A DNA stretch of 64,000 nucleotides, taken from positions 19,672,501-19,736,500 of the forward strand of contig CM049400.1 in the NCBI GenBank assembly GCA_026929865.2, given 5' to 3'. The translations under genes were made by a program, and so were the position numbers. The DNA comes from Hyperoplus lanceolatus (lineage: Eukaryota > Chordata > Actinopteri > Uranoscopiformes > Ammodytidae). Below are positions 21,401 to 34,300 of the stretch, piece after piece; the stretch's first letter is position 1; each line of letters begins with the position of its first letter. The notes under the pieces were generated by a model. The model was not told the origin of the DNA. It worked only from the letters and a program-made list of their open reading frames with translations, and did not search any database.

Positions 21401-24011
21401 TGGGTCTGCAAGATGCTCATAGGAGGGGGACTCAACATCAAAGAGAAAGAGTAATAGGTACAGTATTTATTAATTATAATAATTTATTAGTAATTATTCA
21501 TAGCTGGTAAATGGTCACAAGGGTACATTGTAAAACAAGTTTTAAATAAATGATTCTACATTTTGGGAAATATGATGATTTGCCTACATGCAGATGAGAA
21601 GATCAATTCCACTCCAATATCTGTGTAAAAGAAAAAGTTTATGGTTTTACGGGGGTTTCTGTGCTGCACTATTTTATGGCCGGGAGCAGTTACGTCCTTG
21701 GGTCTTTACTGATTACTTGGCGACCTCACAGGGATTACAAGCCAATAGGAATATGTGATAGACTGGCAGAACTCACTTATGTGAGCTTTAGACATGCTTG
21801 TAGGCAACTACCTTCTCTCTGTTTGCAGTACTGTGAAGGTAAGCTGCTGATGGCTCCAGCTTCGTATTTTCATCTACCTCTTGCTTAGAAAGTGAATGAG
21901 CAAATTTCCTAAAATGTCAAACTATTCCATTTAGTACTTATCTAATTGTTCATGCTAATTAATTATCTGCCTCAGATATCAAGATGCCTGCGAGGCCCTA
22001 CACTCCAAGAGCTTCCTCCTTAACTACCAGACAACACATGGATTTCAGGTACACGCAACCAACTTCAACCCTGAGAAGATCCCCCGTGCCTCCCTCTGGA
22101 TCCATGAGTCCCTCCAGGGTCATTCCTATTACGGTTACAGAAAGAGAACGCCACCAGAGTCCTGCATCCAGAAGAGACATGATCTCATTCACCAAAGCTC
22201 GGGCTGCCACTTCTGCCCCTTTTACAACCACCACCACCAGCACTACTGCCAAAGATAAACAAACAGGTCAAAGTGAAAATAAAATGTGTCAAAAGACAAC
22301 TGCGGAGGAGAGAACTGTGAAAATCAAACAGATCACAGAGTCCTCTAATACTACAACAACTACTGAGACAACATCAATGAGAGTGGTGTCGCCGGCAATG
22401 ATGAGTCTGAACATGAAAACTGAGACAGAAAGCAGAAAGCAAGTTTCTGATGAAAAAGAAAAAGATCATGTTTATGGAGACAAATTCACCAAAAAGTGGC
22501 AAAAAGAGTCACTGATAGGCCCAAATGAGAAAAAGATATTAGACACTGTGGCTGTAGAAGAGATCATTGAGAAAGCGATAAATCCAGCAGGTTGGGAAGA
22601 TGAGGGAGAATCCAAGGTAAGGTATCACGTGGAGAAAAGGCAGCAGGAGGATGGCACAATAAAGACACAGATTGTGCTGGAGTCCAGAGTTGAGGAAGAG
22701 ATGGATATTTCGGAAGACATTGCACTTGACAAACTACTGAGCCAAGGGGTCCAGAAGGTGTCACTGGAAGACATCAAGGACACAGCAACAGGAAACATGA
22801 TCAAGAACCTGCTAAGTGGCCTGCAGGGAGGTGAAGACATGCAAAATAAGTCTGTCAGTGTGGAAATCATTGAAGAACCAGCAGAGTCTCACAGTGATGA
22901 GGAGCATGAGGCTGAACAGAAGTCCAGCTCTACTCTTCATGAGCCCTCCTCAACATATTTCCAAATTGAGGAGCTAGACAATGTCCCTCAAGATGTTCAA
23001 TTTCAGAGGAGTGACAGTGCTGCCATGAAGACCTCAATGACAGACACAGATCATTGCAAGGGTGGACCTAATCAAGTTCAAGAGGTGTCTAGAGAGAGTG
23101 ACTCTTCACTCTCCCATGACCAACAGCCTCATGAGTATTTCGTCTCCACTCCAGATGATAATGTTTCTGAAACTGAGGAGGGTGGTGGCATCACCTCCTA
23201 TGGTCATTATGGTCTAGTTGATGACCTGTCAGATGAGAGGTATTATCAAGATGAAGATCTTCCCCCAAGAAGAGTGATCGTGGAGGAAAGTAACGAATAC
23301 AAGTACATGTCAGGTGATCACTCGTTTGTAAAAGGGAGTTCCCAGTTCCCAGAGTGCATCATTGAAGAAGAAGTTCGTGTCTCGCCTGAAGTGCAGGAGT
23401 CAGTGCTTGAGTTCCTGAGAGAGGACTCTTTAGAACCAAAAGATCAGCTGAAGGGAGCTCTGGAGAAGCTACAAGGTTCAGTGTCTGGTCCATTGAGGGA
23501 TGAGTTGGCTTTCCTCACACAAGTGAGTAGTCCTCAGAATGTTGCTGTCAAAAAAGTGCAACATTCAAGTGACAATGGCACCATGACTATAGTTGCGGAA
23601 CTGAACGTCTCTCAAAGCCTGGAAGACTCTGGACTGCTGGAGGAAGATGATCTATCCGAGGAGCAGATAATGGCACATCTCAGATCTTCCAACCTAGGGT
23701 TTGAGAAAGTCTTTCAAGGTGGAGCAGGAGGGGGATACAGCTTCAAAGTTTCCAAAGAAGAGGATATTGCGTACGGTGAAGAGTTTGAAGGCTTCACTAA
23801 CCAGGGACAGTCTGCATCTGAATTCACAGAGAAACATATTAAACTGGGGCCATCAGAAAAATCCTTCACCTTCCAGATGGGCATGCAGGGCAGTCTTGCT
23901 GAGGCAACCTCAGAGCAAGATCTGCAACCTCAGATCTTGGAGACCCCAGTGAAGATTTCTCAAGAGAAAAGAATTGCAACAGTTTTCCTTGAGAGCCCGA
24001 CAGATGATTAA
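17641..24011 (+). CDS. synm: Synemin (intermediate filament protein)
   Basis: Four exons (17641-18438, 19659-19783, 21378-21457, 21976-24011) join in phase to a predicted 1012 aa. Exon 1 starts with a very short head (MLPFKTTYEGGRRQL), then the rod-start motif LNGRLAQYLSRTKQLEEEN and about 250 residues of coiled coil. Exons 2-3 finish the rod with EVAAYRTLLEGE, the intermediate-filament end motif. The 679-residue tail in exon 4 is acidic and carries vertebrate synemin signatures: KTQIVLESRVEEEMDIS, SVEIIEEPAES, YFVSTPDDN and HIKLGPSEKSFTFQM. Human alpha-synemin is 1565 aa, so the fish tail is much shorter. Synemin co-polymerises with desmin or vimentin and links filaments to costamere proteins, and has been described as a PKA anchor. 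The start codon is the one giving the short head; an upstream in-frame ATG is not seen. Confidence 0.96.
18439..19658 (+). other. synm intron 1
   Basis: No exon, RNA gene or recognised transposon is seen. Introns 2 (19784-21377) and 3 (21458-21975) are likewise unremarkable. Confidence 0.5.
19659..19783 (+). CDS. synm: synm exon 2 (rod coil 2)
   Basis: The acceptor follows a long pyrimidine tract (CCCTCCAG), donor GTGATA. It encodes MIIEQLEQERNMMAKGIEEK through DLGFEVAAYR, ending two bases into the arginine codon. Confidence 0.93.
21378..21457 (+). CDS. synm: synm exon 3 (end of rod)
   Basis: Acceptor TTTTCAG. It completes the YRTLLEGE motif and adds ERVGLQDAHRRGTQHQRERV. Donor GTACAG at 21458 keeps the frame into exon 4 (one base carried over, giving aspartate). 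A GTAATA at 21451 is a weaker alternative. Confidence 0.88.
21976..24011 (+). CDS. synm: synm exon 4 (long tail domain)
   Basis: Acceptor CTCAG ends at 21975; stop TAA at 24009-24011. One long open frame, Ser/Thr-rich at first and Glu-rich later, ending ATVFLESPTDD. Human synemin also has one giant tail exon. Confidence 0.95.
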
Positions 24012-25250
24012 AAGATAATCTATTCAGAAATATTTTGATATAATGAGTTTGGTGCACTTTTCCTGTACCTGCTAAAAATGTGTCACCTAAAACTTGGTGT
24101 ACCTAACTGCACCTCATAATTCAAGGAACATTCAGTTTTGCAGTTAAAATGACCAGATTAATACATTATATTTGTATGTCAATTATTGTGGCAGTAATAC
24201 TAATATGGGATATCTTAAGTTAGAATTGTAACATCTAAATATTACAGCAACTTGTTATATAACCAACGCCATACTGATGCTAGTACGTGTTAACCTTTAT
24301 ATCGATTGCAGTTGATCTTACAAGAGTTTGGTTTATGGTTTATATACATCTATATTCTTATACTAACCTGTGCGGTACTGTTTAAACAGCTTTATCAGAG
24401 ATTAACAGCACCCCATGAGATAAACATCACACCATCACTGTCTGCTATGTTGTTGAATCTACAATGTACTTGATCAATATTTAACACAAGCCAACACGAC
24501 GGTAAAGAGCTATGTGGTGTTGTGCACTGTTTGCAAATTTGAGCTTTTTTTTCTTTTCTTTTGAGTTGGGCACTGCTGCCAAATTGAAGTTTTAGTATGT
24601 ACTGCATCCTGGGATAATTTTTTTTATGCAGTAGCCAGTGACATGTACAGAATATAGTTAAGGGTGTAGCTGAGGACAGTATAGTGGGAGTGGGGGAAAA
24701 GATTTATGAGAAGGAAGTTTGTATTAGGAAATTTGAAGGTTTGAAAGAATGAGAAGAAGTTGCAGAATCTAAATGAGTTAGAAATGAGTCACTGATGTTG
24801 GATGAAGTGGAAGTGTTGTCAAAGAAAAACCTGGTTTTGATGAACAGTATGTCTTGCCTGAACGCCTTTTGCTTGTAGACGTGTTGGTTATCACAGTGTT
24901 GGCTTGAAGGATTCAACTTTGCTCTAACTGAAGAATGTTTTTACGACCGTGACTATTTTTAGATCATCAGTTTAGCAGCATCGACTGTTCACTAGGGTTT
25001 GTTGTGGTGTGTACAAGTTGCAGAGGCATGAATGGTCCACTATGAATCCAGTCCGGTTACATGTTCTGCAAATTTACTATTTGTCATTATTGAGCATATG
25101 TCTTCACACATTAACTGTTTGGCACTGTACAGTTTAATCAAGTTGCCACTATGTAATGTTTAGCATGAATGCCAAGCTTTTATGAATATATTCTTTGTTT
25201 GAAATTCACAAAATGGAACCTCAATTAAAAAGACTTGCATTTAAGTGCCC
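24012..25250 (+). other. synm: Probable synm 3'UTR
   Basis: AT-rich and non-coding. An ATTAAA signal at 25224-25229 is the best placed end signal before the convergent ttc23 3'UTR. Confidence 0.5.
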
Positions 25251-25501
25251 AGATACAGCATATTTTGAAATACATTTCGATTTTTTTCTGCAAACTGCAA
25301 AATTTAAACAAAAACCCTATTACATTATTGCAAGTACATTTTGGCTGTATATGTACACAGTATAATCTGGATACTATGTGTAATTTCATAGCATAACAAA
25401 TGTGTACATCAGCATCTAGAACATCTATTGATGTATAAATAATGTTAAATGAGTCAAATATTCAATGTGTTTGTCCCCATGAATAACCCTACATCATTGC
25501 T

Positions 25502-25522
25502 TTTATTGACATGATTTTTATT
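25502..25522 (-). terminator. ttc23: Probable ttc23 polyadenylation signals
   Basis: Two minus-strand AATAAA hexamers (25522-25517 and 25507-25502) lie about 285 bp past the stop and convergent with the synm 3' end. Confidence 0.55.
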
Positions 25523-25804
25523 GAACTTTGGATAAAAATGTTGCAGGCAGCCCTTAAATGGAAATGAATTCATATCTTAATACAATTAAAACTTATTGTG
25601 GATACATTTTCTGAGCACGAGTATTTCTTCAAAGCTACCTTATTTCACCTGATACACAAAATAATATACTGCCAGTGGACTAGAACAATTGAACAATCAG
25701 AAGAGCCAAGAGATATACACATTTCTTAAAAAAAAGAAGTAATGAAGTAGTTCTTGGTCCAAACCTACAAGGTTATTGTAGTGACAAAATAAATAAAGGA
25801 TATT

Positions 25805-25919
25805 TCAAGAGTCAGACATATCATTTCCATCATCGCCACTGGACGGAACAACTGAACACGTATGAGGTTTTGTTTTCCTTCTACTTTGCCTCCGTTGTCT
25901 CTTAGCCACCTCTGGTGCC
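25805..25919 (-). CDS. ttc23: ttc23 exon 11 (C-terminus)
   Basis: Acceptor TTGCAG. Encodes APEVAKRQRRQSRRKTKPHT and ends GNDMSDS with TGA at 25807-25805. A short basic then acidic tail, not conserved with human beyond the first residues. Confidence 0.88.
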
Positions 25920-28232
25920 CTGCAAAACATATAGCACATGGTTGCATTACTGAAACATGTATGTTATTCAACTTACTCTCACTTAATCATACTATTAAAT
26001 AAGTTAATCACCAGGTTCATTTAATGTTCCAATATGATATAAAGTACAGTTAAATAGGTGTGACGATGTTGTGTGGATTTACCGGGCCAGCATGTCCACA
26101 GCTTTTTTAGTAGCTTTTGTCTTCTTGTGCTGAGGACCGAACAACAAACTCTGGATCTGCAAGCACTAAAATTTAAAAAAGTAATTTAATGACAGCGGAA
26201 TGAGTGGTCAGTTGAAGATGACAGTTGCAACCCATTCTCACTTCGTAGCAACATGTGAATGCACTAAACATCCCAAAATAACCACTGTAGCAGTTCAAGG
26301 TTTAGATGACAACCTCTGAGTGTCTGGTCAACAAGGGGGATCTGCTAGATTTATTACAAGTTCTTCAAACCAACCACCCAGGAATCTGAGGTAGTTAACT
26401 TGACACATTTAAAAAGCAGCCCCACTCATATTGCACTATAACGTTTAGTTTGGTACAATTAAATTAGATGAACGAGTGCTTATCTCTATGACAACATAAA
26501 ATATTGCCTAATTTAACAACATTCAGAAAGGTCTATGAGGTTTTAACCACAAACAGTTATAATACTATTACACAATGTGCTCACATACACACATAGTGAC
26601 GCATTAGTCATGATAAAGGCCTGCATGCTTTTCTGCATTCATAATAAATAAGATGTCAAAGGGACTTTGTTAAAGGGAAAGGGGGAGGTAACAGTTTCCA
26701 TCTAAACCAGGGAAAGTAAAACATTCTGTAATCTGGAACAGAGCCACCTGGCCTCTTGGATGTTTTCACTGTTGCTAAGGTTGATGTAATGGAAGACCTG
26801 TTTTTCAGAAGCACTGCAGAGGAAGGGGGAAATGTCAAGTGTATGTCTCTGTGTGTACCATTGTTCTCTATGTTTCTTTAGTCGATCTGTACTGCATCTT
26901 CCTTTGGAAAAACAAGTTACTCAACCAGTGTGCAGATGGTGTCATGATGACAGGAAAGAAAATTCTGCTCTGTGTCAGGGCACTTTAGAAAGGTTACTAA
27001 TCGGACGTGGTGTAGAGTGAGTGAGCCGTGATATACCCTGTCAGTGTCAGAGGGGGACTCAGACCCCCTCTGCACTCAGATGTCAAAACAAAGCAACATA
27101 GCAACCGGGCTCCTTTACTTACAGACATGTCATTACTAGTATGAAGAAATACCCCACTTTACTGGTGTATTTTTGAACATTTGATGTCAGAACTGAGCTC
27201 ATATGGTATACATGTGCAGTCATACTGTTTTGAAAAAAAATAAAAATTATTACGTAAAGAATAAAGTAAAAACAGCTGTAGAGAAAGAAAACACTGTTGT
27301 TTACTCAGCGAATGTGTGTCTGACATTTTATTCAGAAGGACATAATGGCATGCAACACGAATTGGGGCCACTGTCCCTTTAATTGACAGCAGTTAGCAAA
27401 CTGCAATTCTCTTTTCAAAGTTGTGTTGCCCATCTGCCATGCTGTATCCAGACTGAGGAAGCACAAATTCACTGTGTGATTATACACCAGGGAGGTCTGC
27501 ACTGCACACTGCACCCTTCCGAGATTAGCATTTGACTCTGATAGCACTGAGCTTTAGGGAGGAAGTTGGAAATAGCTCATCTCAATTTGACAGGGACTCG
27601 CCGTGTGTTTATTTTGAACAGGCGTCTGACTGGTGTGGATGGACACACCCACTGACTCTTGGCATTTCATTAAACCCTCCCTTAATACTTTGGTAGGGAC
27701 ATGGTCATGTGAGGGGACGGTAACCTTCTACTCTGTCCAATATTTCTAATATATATTCACAGGTTGTAGCCCAGGCAAACAATACTTATGCCCATTGGGT
27801 TGTGTGACTTGTGATTACCTTTGTCATAGTCCTGTGGGCCTGCTCCATCCGGCCTTCACTCATCTCCACACTTCCTATCAGCTGAAGGGTGTCTGCTACC
27901 TCAGGACTCAGGTCACCGAACGTCGTTCTCTTTGTAGTTAGAGAAGCTCTCTGAATCTCCATACATCTCTGCAAAGTTGCAAATGAAAATACATAAATCA
28001 TCTCTTGCCATCTATGGTGACTGGTGAGAACCACACCCCGTTCAGCAGGTGGAGTAAATCGCCTGAAAATCAAACTCTGCTGCTTTCTCAAAAAAGATGT
28101 GTGGATAATGAAAAATTGCTGTGGGTTCGTAATTGGTATAAACAAAAACAGTTTATGTTTATGATACTGTTTGCCAGGAGAAAATCCCTGTGGTGACACT
28201 GTTTCAATGTTCTTGCAGATGTGTGTGTCCGT

Positions 28233-28306
<74 letters not shown>

Positions 28307-31300
28307 ATGTGTGTGTGAGTGTGTGTGTCTAACCTCTTGCTGTCCACTGAAGAGGAGGAAACGACAGAAATCATCCTGGGCTACGAGAAAGGCTGAATCA
28401 TGTGGACCTACAGAGTTTTTGTATGCACTGAGACTCTGCTCAAAGTAATGCACTGCAGAGACTACAGGGAAAAACAAAATCATGCATGTTTAATTATATT
28501 ACTTCAGACCGAAAACATATACTACCTTTCCTTAGTTTACAGATAGTATGCTTGACATTGCAAACATGGAGCATACATTTGTATTGAGATAGTTGACATG
28601 GGTGAATGACAGTGACATGACATGAATGTGGACCTTTTCATGACACTGTCTTGAAGAATTTCAAATACACAAAGACAACGGGGAGATTCAAATCCTAATT
28701 AACCCCTTGTGTAGGTTGCCCAGGCCGAGCCCTTGTCTGTGAATAAACTCACCATTGTGCTGGGGCTCCTCTGAGGCAGAAAGTATGAGGGCCAGGCTAT
28801 GGGAGATCCGAGCCCCCTCTAGCTTGTCTTGGCTGTGACTCATGGCTATGTTATGTGCCTAGCAGAAACACCCACGTAAAGAAAAAGCAAGACAGATCAC
28901 ATATCACCGAATTAGAGGTGTGGGAACACTACCTAACAACAAAGCTTGGCACCGTCTCAAGAAGCCTCGGTTTGTTTACATCTGTTAGACAAGAGTTGTG
29001 ATTGGTGTGAGAGTGATATGCCCCTTGCCTTGGAGAGATGCTCTATGGCTCGGTCCAAATGACCTTTGTCCTGTTCAATGGCGGCCATGTCCCTGTAGAC
29101 AGAGCACGTCTTCTCTGGCTTTCCAAAGTCCTTAAGTAGGAGCAGAGACTTCTTACACTGGCTTAAGGCATCCTCTGTTCTGTTCTGTCTCCTATAGACC
29201 CTATAGAGCAGAAAGGACACACACAAGTGCCAGAGATGGAAAGACAAACATAGGAGAGTTGAACAGTATAGCCTTCTTAACAAGACAGTAATGACTAGAA
29301 ATCAAACCTTCGTCTTGCATTTGTTTACTTGAGCAATACTCTAAAAGCCATTGTATATTTTTAAAGTAAAAAATTACATCTAAAACACTATTTTCCCAGA
29401 GTATTAACAGTGTACAGTATACACCCATAAGCCCTTTGCTACATTACTTTGAGCCTGTTTTACATCACCAAAGCAACTGCTTGGTCTCTAGCCAAACCCA
29501 GGCCCAGGAGAGTGGTGAAGGCTTTTTGGCTGATGGCTGCAGTTGAATCCTGGTGTGGTGCTACTAGACTATAATAGGAAAAGCTTGCACATTGCCCTTT
29601 TCACTGTTTTGGTCGCATCATATTCAGAGTTACTAACTGTCTCCTCTAGGACTAAAGGTTATGATGCTAATGTACAGCCTCCAGGGCTCTTGACATTAGG
29701 AGGTGTAGCTCAGTGATCCACATACAAATATGATACCCATCTGAACATTTGCTGTTGCTGCCACCAAGTTCTTAGGCTTCACTTGTTTTGCTGAGGCACA
29801 CAACAAAGTCTTTGCTCCTTTAAAGTAACGTCCTGTGGTACTGTTCTGTAAAGTGGCTTGGGCTTCTACAGAGCACAAGGAGAGAGAGGAGGAGACGATG
29901 GCTGCAATAATCAGTGCAAGGACGCTGGATCCATCAGGCTACTCTGCTAACAGCTTCAAACCTTCTAATGGACTCTAAATTTAATTCAGCTCTCCAGTCA
30001 AGGGGGCCGCCTTTCTCAGAGGTTGAAACACTCACTGCTATACACTCTCAAGTGTACACACAGCAGCAGAGGAAAGCCCTTTTCACAGATCAGCCATTCT
30101 AAATCCTCACCGTACAGAGTATAGCTGTGTGTGGTTATCTGGATGACAATAAATGTACCTACAGAATGCATGCAGGAGTCAATCTACCATTTGATTTGAC
30201 GTTGTTTTTTCCAACTTCCAATATAATGAGCACATGCAATGTGTCTGTGTGGGAACCAAAATTCGCTGCTTGACAGTTTTGCCAGAAGCATAGGTTACAA
30301 AAAACATTGTGGTGGCTAATTTTTTCCCATGAATCCAACATTATCCTAACATGCCCTGATGGATGGAAGGAGTGCACCGCCCACAAGCGTTCATGGGGCA
30401 CAGGCACTCCCGGTCGTTCTAGGGCAGCAGCAACGGCTGAGGCCGAGCCACATTCCAGCATCTAGCTTGAGTCCTGCCATTTTCTGCCTGCCTGGACGGA
30501 CGGAGACAATACCCCTCTATCCTCTCATTCAATCTGCATCCTTATGCACTTCCTGGCAGAATGGTTAAATGCCACATCCCACTAAAAAATCTACTAAGAG
30601 TCCACAGGGCAGGGAAATAATGTAATTAAGGATTTGTAGATGGGTTGCCAAGCAAGCCACACAGCCCTCTTTTGTAAACGTTTCCAGAACGTAGTTGACG
30701 TAAGTTCGCTCTGGGCTTTCGCTCGGAAAAATGATACAGTAAGGCCAAGCCAGAGTGAAAGCAGAGGGACAAAAACACAACAGCCTGCTCCAGCAAATCT
30801 GTGTGTGCTTTAAACTCATGGCCTTCTGACTGAAGGGGCTTTTTAGTGTGTGCATCAGGTAGATAGGGGTATAAAACTACAGAGAAGAATAATAAACAAC
30901 CTATTAGGTGTACGGTTGCTCGTTTTATTTCAGCCAACTAATCATATGCAATTTTACATCTGAAATGAGAGCTACCTTTTTGGAAAGAAAACCGGTTGAG
31001 TCTTAATCTTAAGCACCAGAATTCCACTAGAGCTTTGCTGTTTATTTACACTATGCCTGTGAATCCAGTTAATAGCCTGCATATACAATACAGGTACAGG
31101 GCCACTGATTATTGCAAAAGCACAAACACTGGAAACTAGGTGGTGAAAAAGGGTGAATTTCGAAGACCATAATATGATACATGGAGACTATAATTAAATT
31201 AAGGGTGGGGACAAAGTGGAAAAGTTTCTGTGAATTTATGAAAAACATTCTCAAGATCAAATCTCTCCACTAAAATGTAGATTTTACGAGGGAGGTTATA

Positions 31301-34300
31301 AATAAGCAAACAAAATAAGATATCTTCTGCAGCCATGGATATGAGAACAAACAAACAGTGACATAACACAAAACAAATTTAAACCTGACAGCTGAAGTTT
31401 CCTCCGGATATAACACCCCATTTGGCTGATCATACTGTAAGTGCGCACCTTGAGTGTTGATCTAAAAGCAAGCATAATGTTTGGACCAGGATCTATAAGA
31501 GAGCTGAGCTTACGTTATTGTTCCAGGGCTTTGGAGGGAACATTCCCCCTTCCATCACAACAGGGTTGACTGACAGAGCTTTAGAGGCCGTGCCAAATTC
31601 TTAGTCATCATCTAACAAAAGAGATTTAGTAAAGCTTACACACCAGCCAGACTCTGCACATTTTTTCAATTACACACATCATGTCAACAAACTCTGACTC
31701 TCTGAAACAGACCAAGATGGCATCATTTACAAATTCCTGCGAGTGAAGCTCACCTCTCCTAGCTGATAGGGCTTGTTTAGTGTAAACGCTCCTCTTCACC
31801 TATAGCAACGGGACATCAGAGCATGGGGTCCGCTGTGCCAAGTCTAAGATTTAAGTGTAAGGCTTCTGAAAGAAGGGGTCCCCCCCGGTTGGAATACTGT
31901 CCCCTTTCTATTCCTTTATAAGTTGTTCTCATTGCAAAAAGTTGGAGACTATCCTCTTAAAAGAACAGATCTTAATCATTTCAGGGTGATTACAAGGCTT
32001 CACAAACATTGTGAAGGTTTTGATGGGAGTCAGGCCTGTATTCTGTATTTTAACGCATTAACTATTTTCCTAGTCAAAATACATACATTCAAAACCCGCC
32101 AGAACTTTCATGTACAAGGATTAACGGGGTCACAGCAAACATAAAGACATAAGTCGATCTCAACCCAGGTAAGAATATACTTTACTTACTGGTTGTGCGA
32201 CTATTTTCACCCACAGTGACCTATAAGCTATGATAAGTGGCTGCAATTTTTTTATGTCACCAAGCCAAGCGGTTCCCCTTAACAGTCAATCAGTGTCTTC
32301 TACACCTGCTGTCTGGCACGCAGTCTTCACCATGATCCAGTAAGTCGTTAATCTTTTCCTGTAGCCTTTAGTGTGCTGCCCTCAGGACCTTTGGTGTCAA
32401 TACCTTCATTAGATTTATAAACAGAAATAAATAAAGGTACTAGTACTACTGTAGGTGGGATGTAAACAAAGCAGCTGAGGTTTAACAGAGAAATAAAAAA
32501 AGGTGTTTACAGTAACTGTAGGAGTCACTCAAAAGGCAATAGCCAAGTGGGGTATGAGCTGAAAGGGGGTTAATAATTAAGGAGGCAGTCAAAGGTAGTG
32601 ACTCTCGAGAAACAAAGGGAAAAGGCTCAAAGCATATGAGGAAAATGGCAGAAATGTTTTTTAAAAATATCCCTTTTCTTCCCTCACTTGCTTGAGCAGT
32701 GACTGGACATGCTGAAACCCCACCCAGCAGCTCCGTAAGCAACTTTACAGAAACTGGACAGCAACAGGGGTAAAACCTGATTAGTTAATTTGTTGTTTGT
32801 TAGAGAACATTAAGTAATACTGTTGTTATTTTTGGCATAACTAAGTTAGCAAAAATATAAACAATCAGACTGAAAAACCCTCCTCTCCAAAAAAAGATTT
32901 GGAGGGTTTATTTTATGCAAGTTTGTGGGAATATATTGCCATCCTGTGGCCAAAGTTAAACACAAGGTACTACATTTGAAAATTGAAAGGTCTGAGAAAA
33001 ACAAACGCTATGTAGTTATAATGACAACAGCAGTTATAGGAAAATCATCCAGGTTTTCCCTTGAATGTCCTCTGAAAAGACCTGAACCATTACCTTGTAA
33101 TTGGGAATACTGCCAAGTTATTTGAGTCAGTTTGAACACGGTACTATAAGAACCAAAGGAAATAACTAAAGCAAATCATGGAATGTCAGACAGAAATACT
33201 TAAAACTGAGTAACATTTGCTATTACAGACTATAGGCTGCAAATGCTCTAATTTAAGTTATGTTTCCCCATTTTCATTATGAATACATGCTGTATCTTCT
33301 ATAAACACAATAAAAAAGTTTTTCAACCTGGATAGATTGGTGGAGATGTCCAGTTCAGTGTTCATCCTCTCTTCCTGCTCAATGCCACCGTGCTGATGAA
33401 GCTCCTCAAGAACTCCTTCTGCCTCCAGGAAAGAAGATTCTGCTTCCTCAAGAGTTGACAGAAGTCAAGGACTCACACAGCTTGTGGTTGGAGTTGATAT
33501 TTCCTTCCAATCTCATAGATTTAATTGTAAAACATAAATCATTGAAAGGATATCTGGCTGTTTGCAGTGAAGCACCTCCCTGTGTGAGGTGTACACTAAG
33601 GAGACACGTGAGGACATCAAGCTTTTGGTCCCTGCAGGAGGAGGTGGAAGAGCAGAAAGGCAGCAGCTCTCTGGCCACAGCTGAATGCTGCTGGGCCTGC
33701 AGCGGCCAGCCTAAAGGGGACACAGAACCATCACTGTGTGTAAATTAAACATCATTCTGACTCTTAATCTGAGTATCATCTCAACATTATCCCCAAGTAA
33801 CAATCAGTTCATGAGCTGCCTGTTATTAGCGCAAAGAGCAAAGTAGCACAACATAATATAACTAATAAAATGACTAATTTAGTATATAAAGCAGTATAGT
33901 ATATAGTAGCATAGACTGGTAATCTGGTGATTAGATGTTCAATGTATTCACAGTAATATCTGGACTGGTTGGAAATTACCTTTGAACTGGATATATGCCT
34001 TAGCCAGTCTTGCATGAGCTTGTGCAAGTTTCAGATGTCCCACCCCGTACAGCAGCCTAGTCAGAGCCCCACAGCGCACCAGGTCCTGAATGCAAGCATC
34101 AAACTGAGCAAACACAGAAAATAACTGTCAGTATCACTTCTCTGGGCCTTTCAATACTACTTTGTGTCTATGCTTAGAGCTTAGATTAGTATTTAGAAGC
34201 TACTTTTAGTCGTTTTACTGTTCACTAACTTTATTTCAAAACTTAAAGCTATAATGCTTCTGTCGCCCCCATGAGGAATTATGAGTTATTACAACAACAC

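Noticed and set aside
22564-22870. Minus-strand open frames within the synm tail exon
   Set aside because: Antisense shadows; the sense frame is the conserved synemin tail.
33443-33569. Alternative GT-AG splicing between ttc23 exons 4 and 5
   Set aside because: GTGCTT to the GAAG acceptor also keeps frame but deletes residues aligned with human SLQKFKE and ignores perfect U12 signals.
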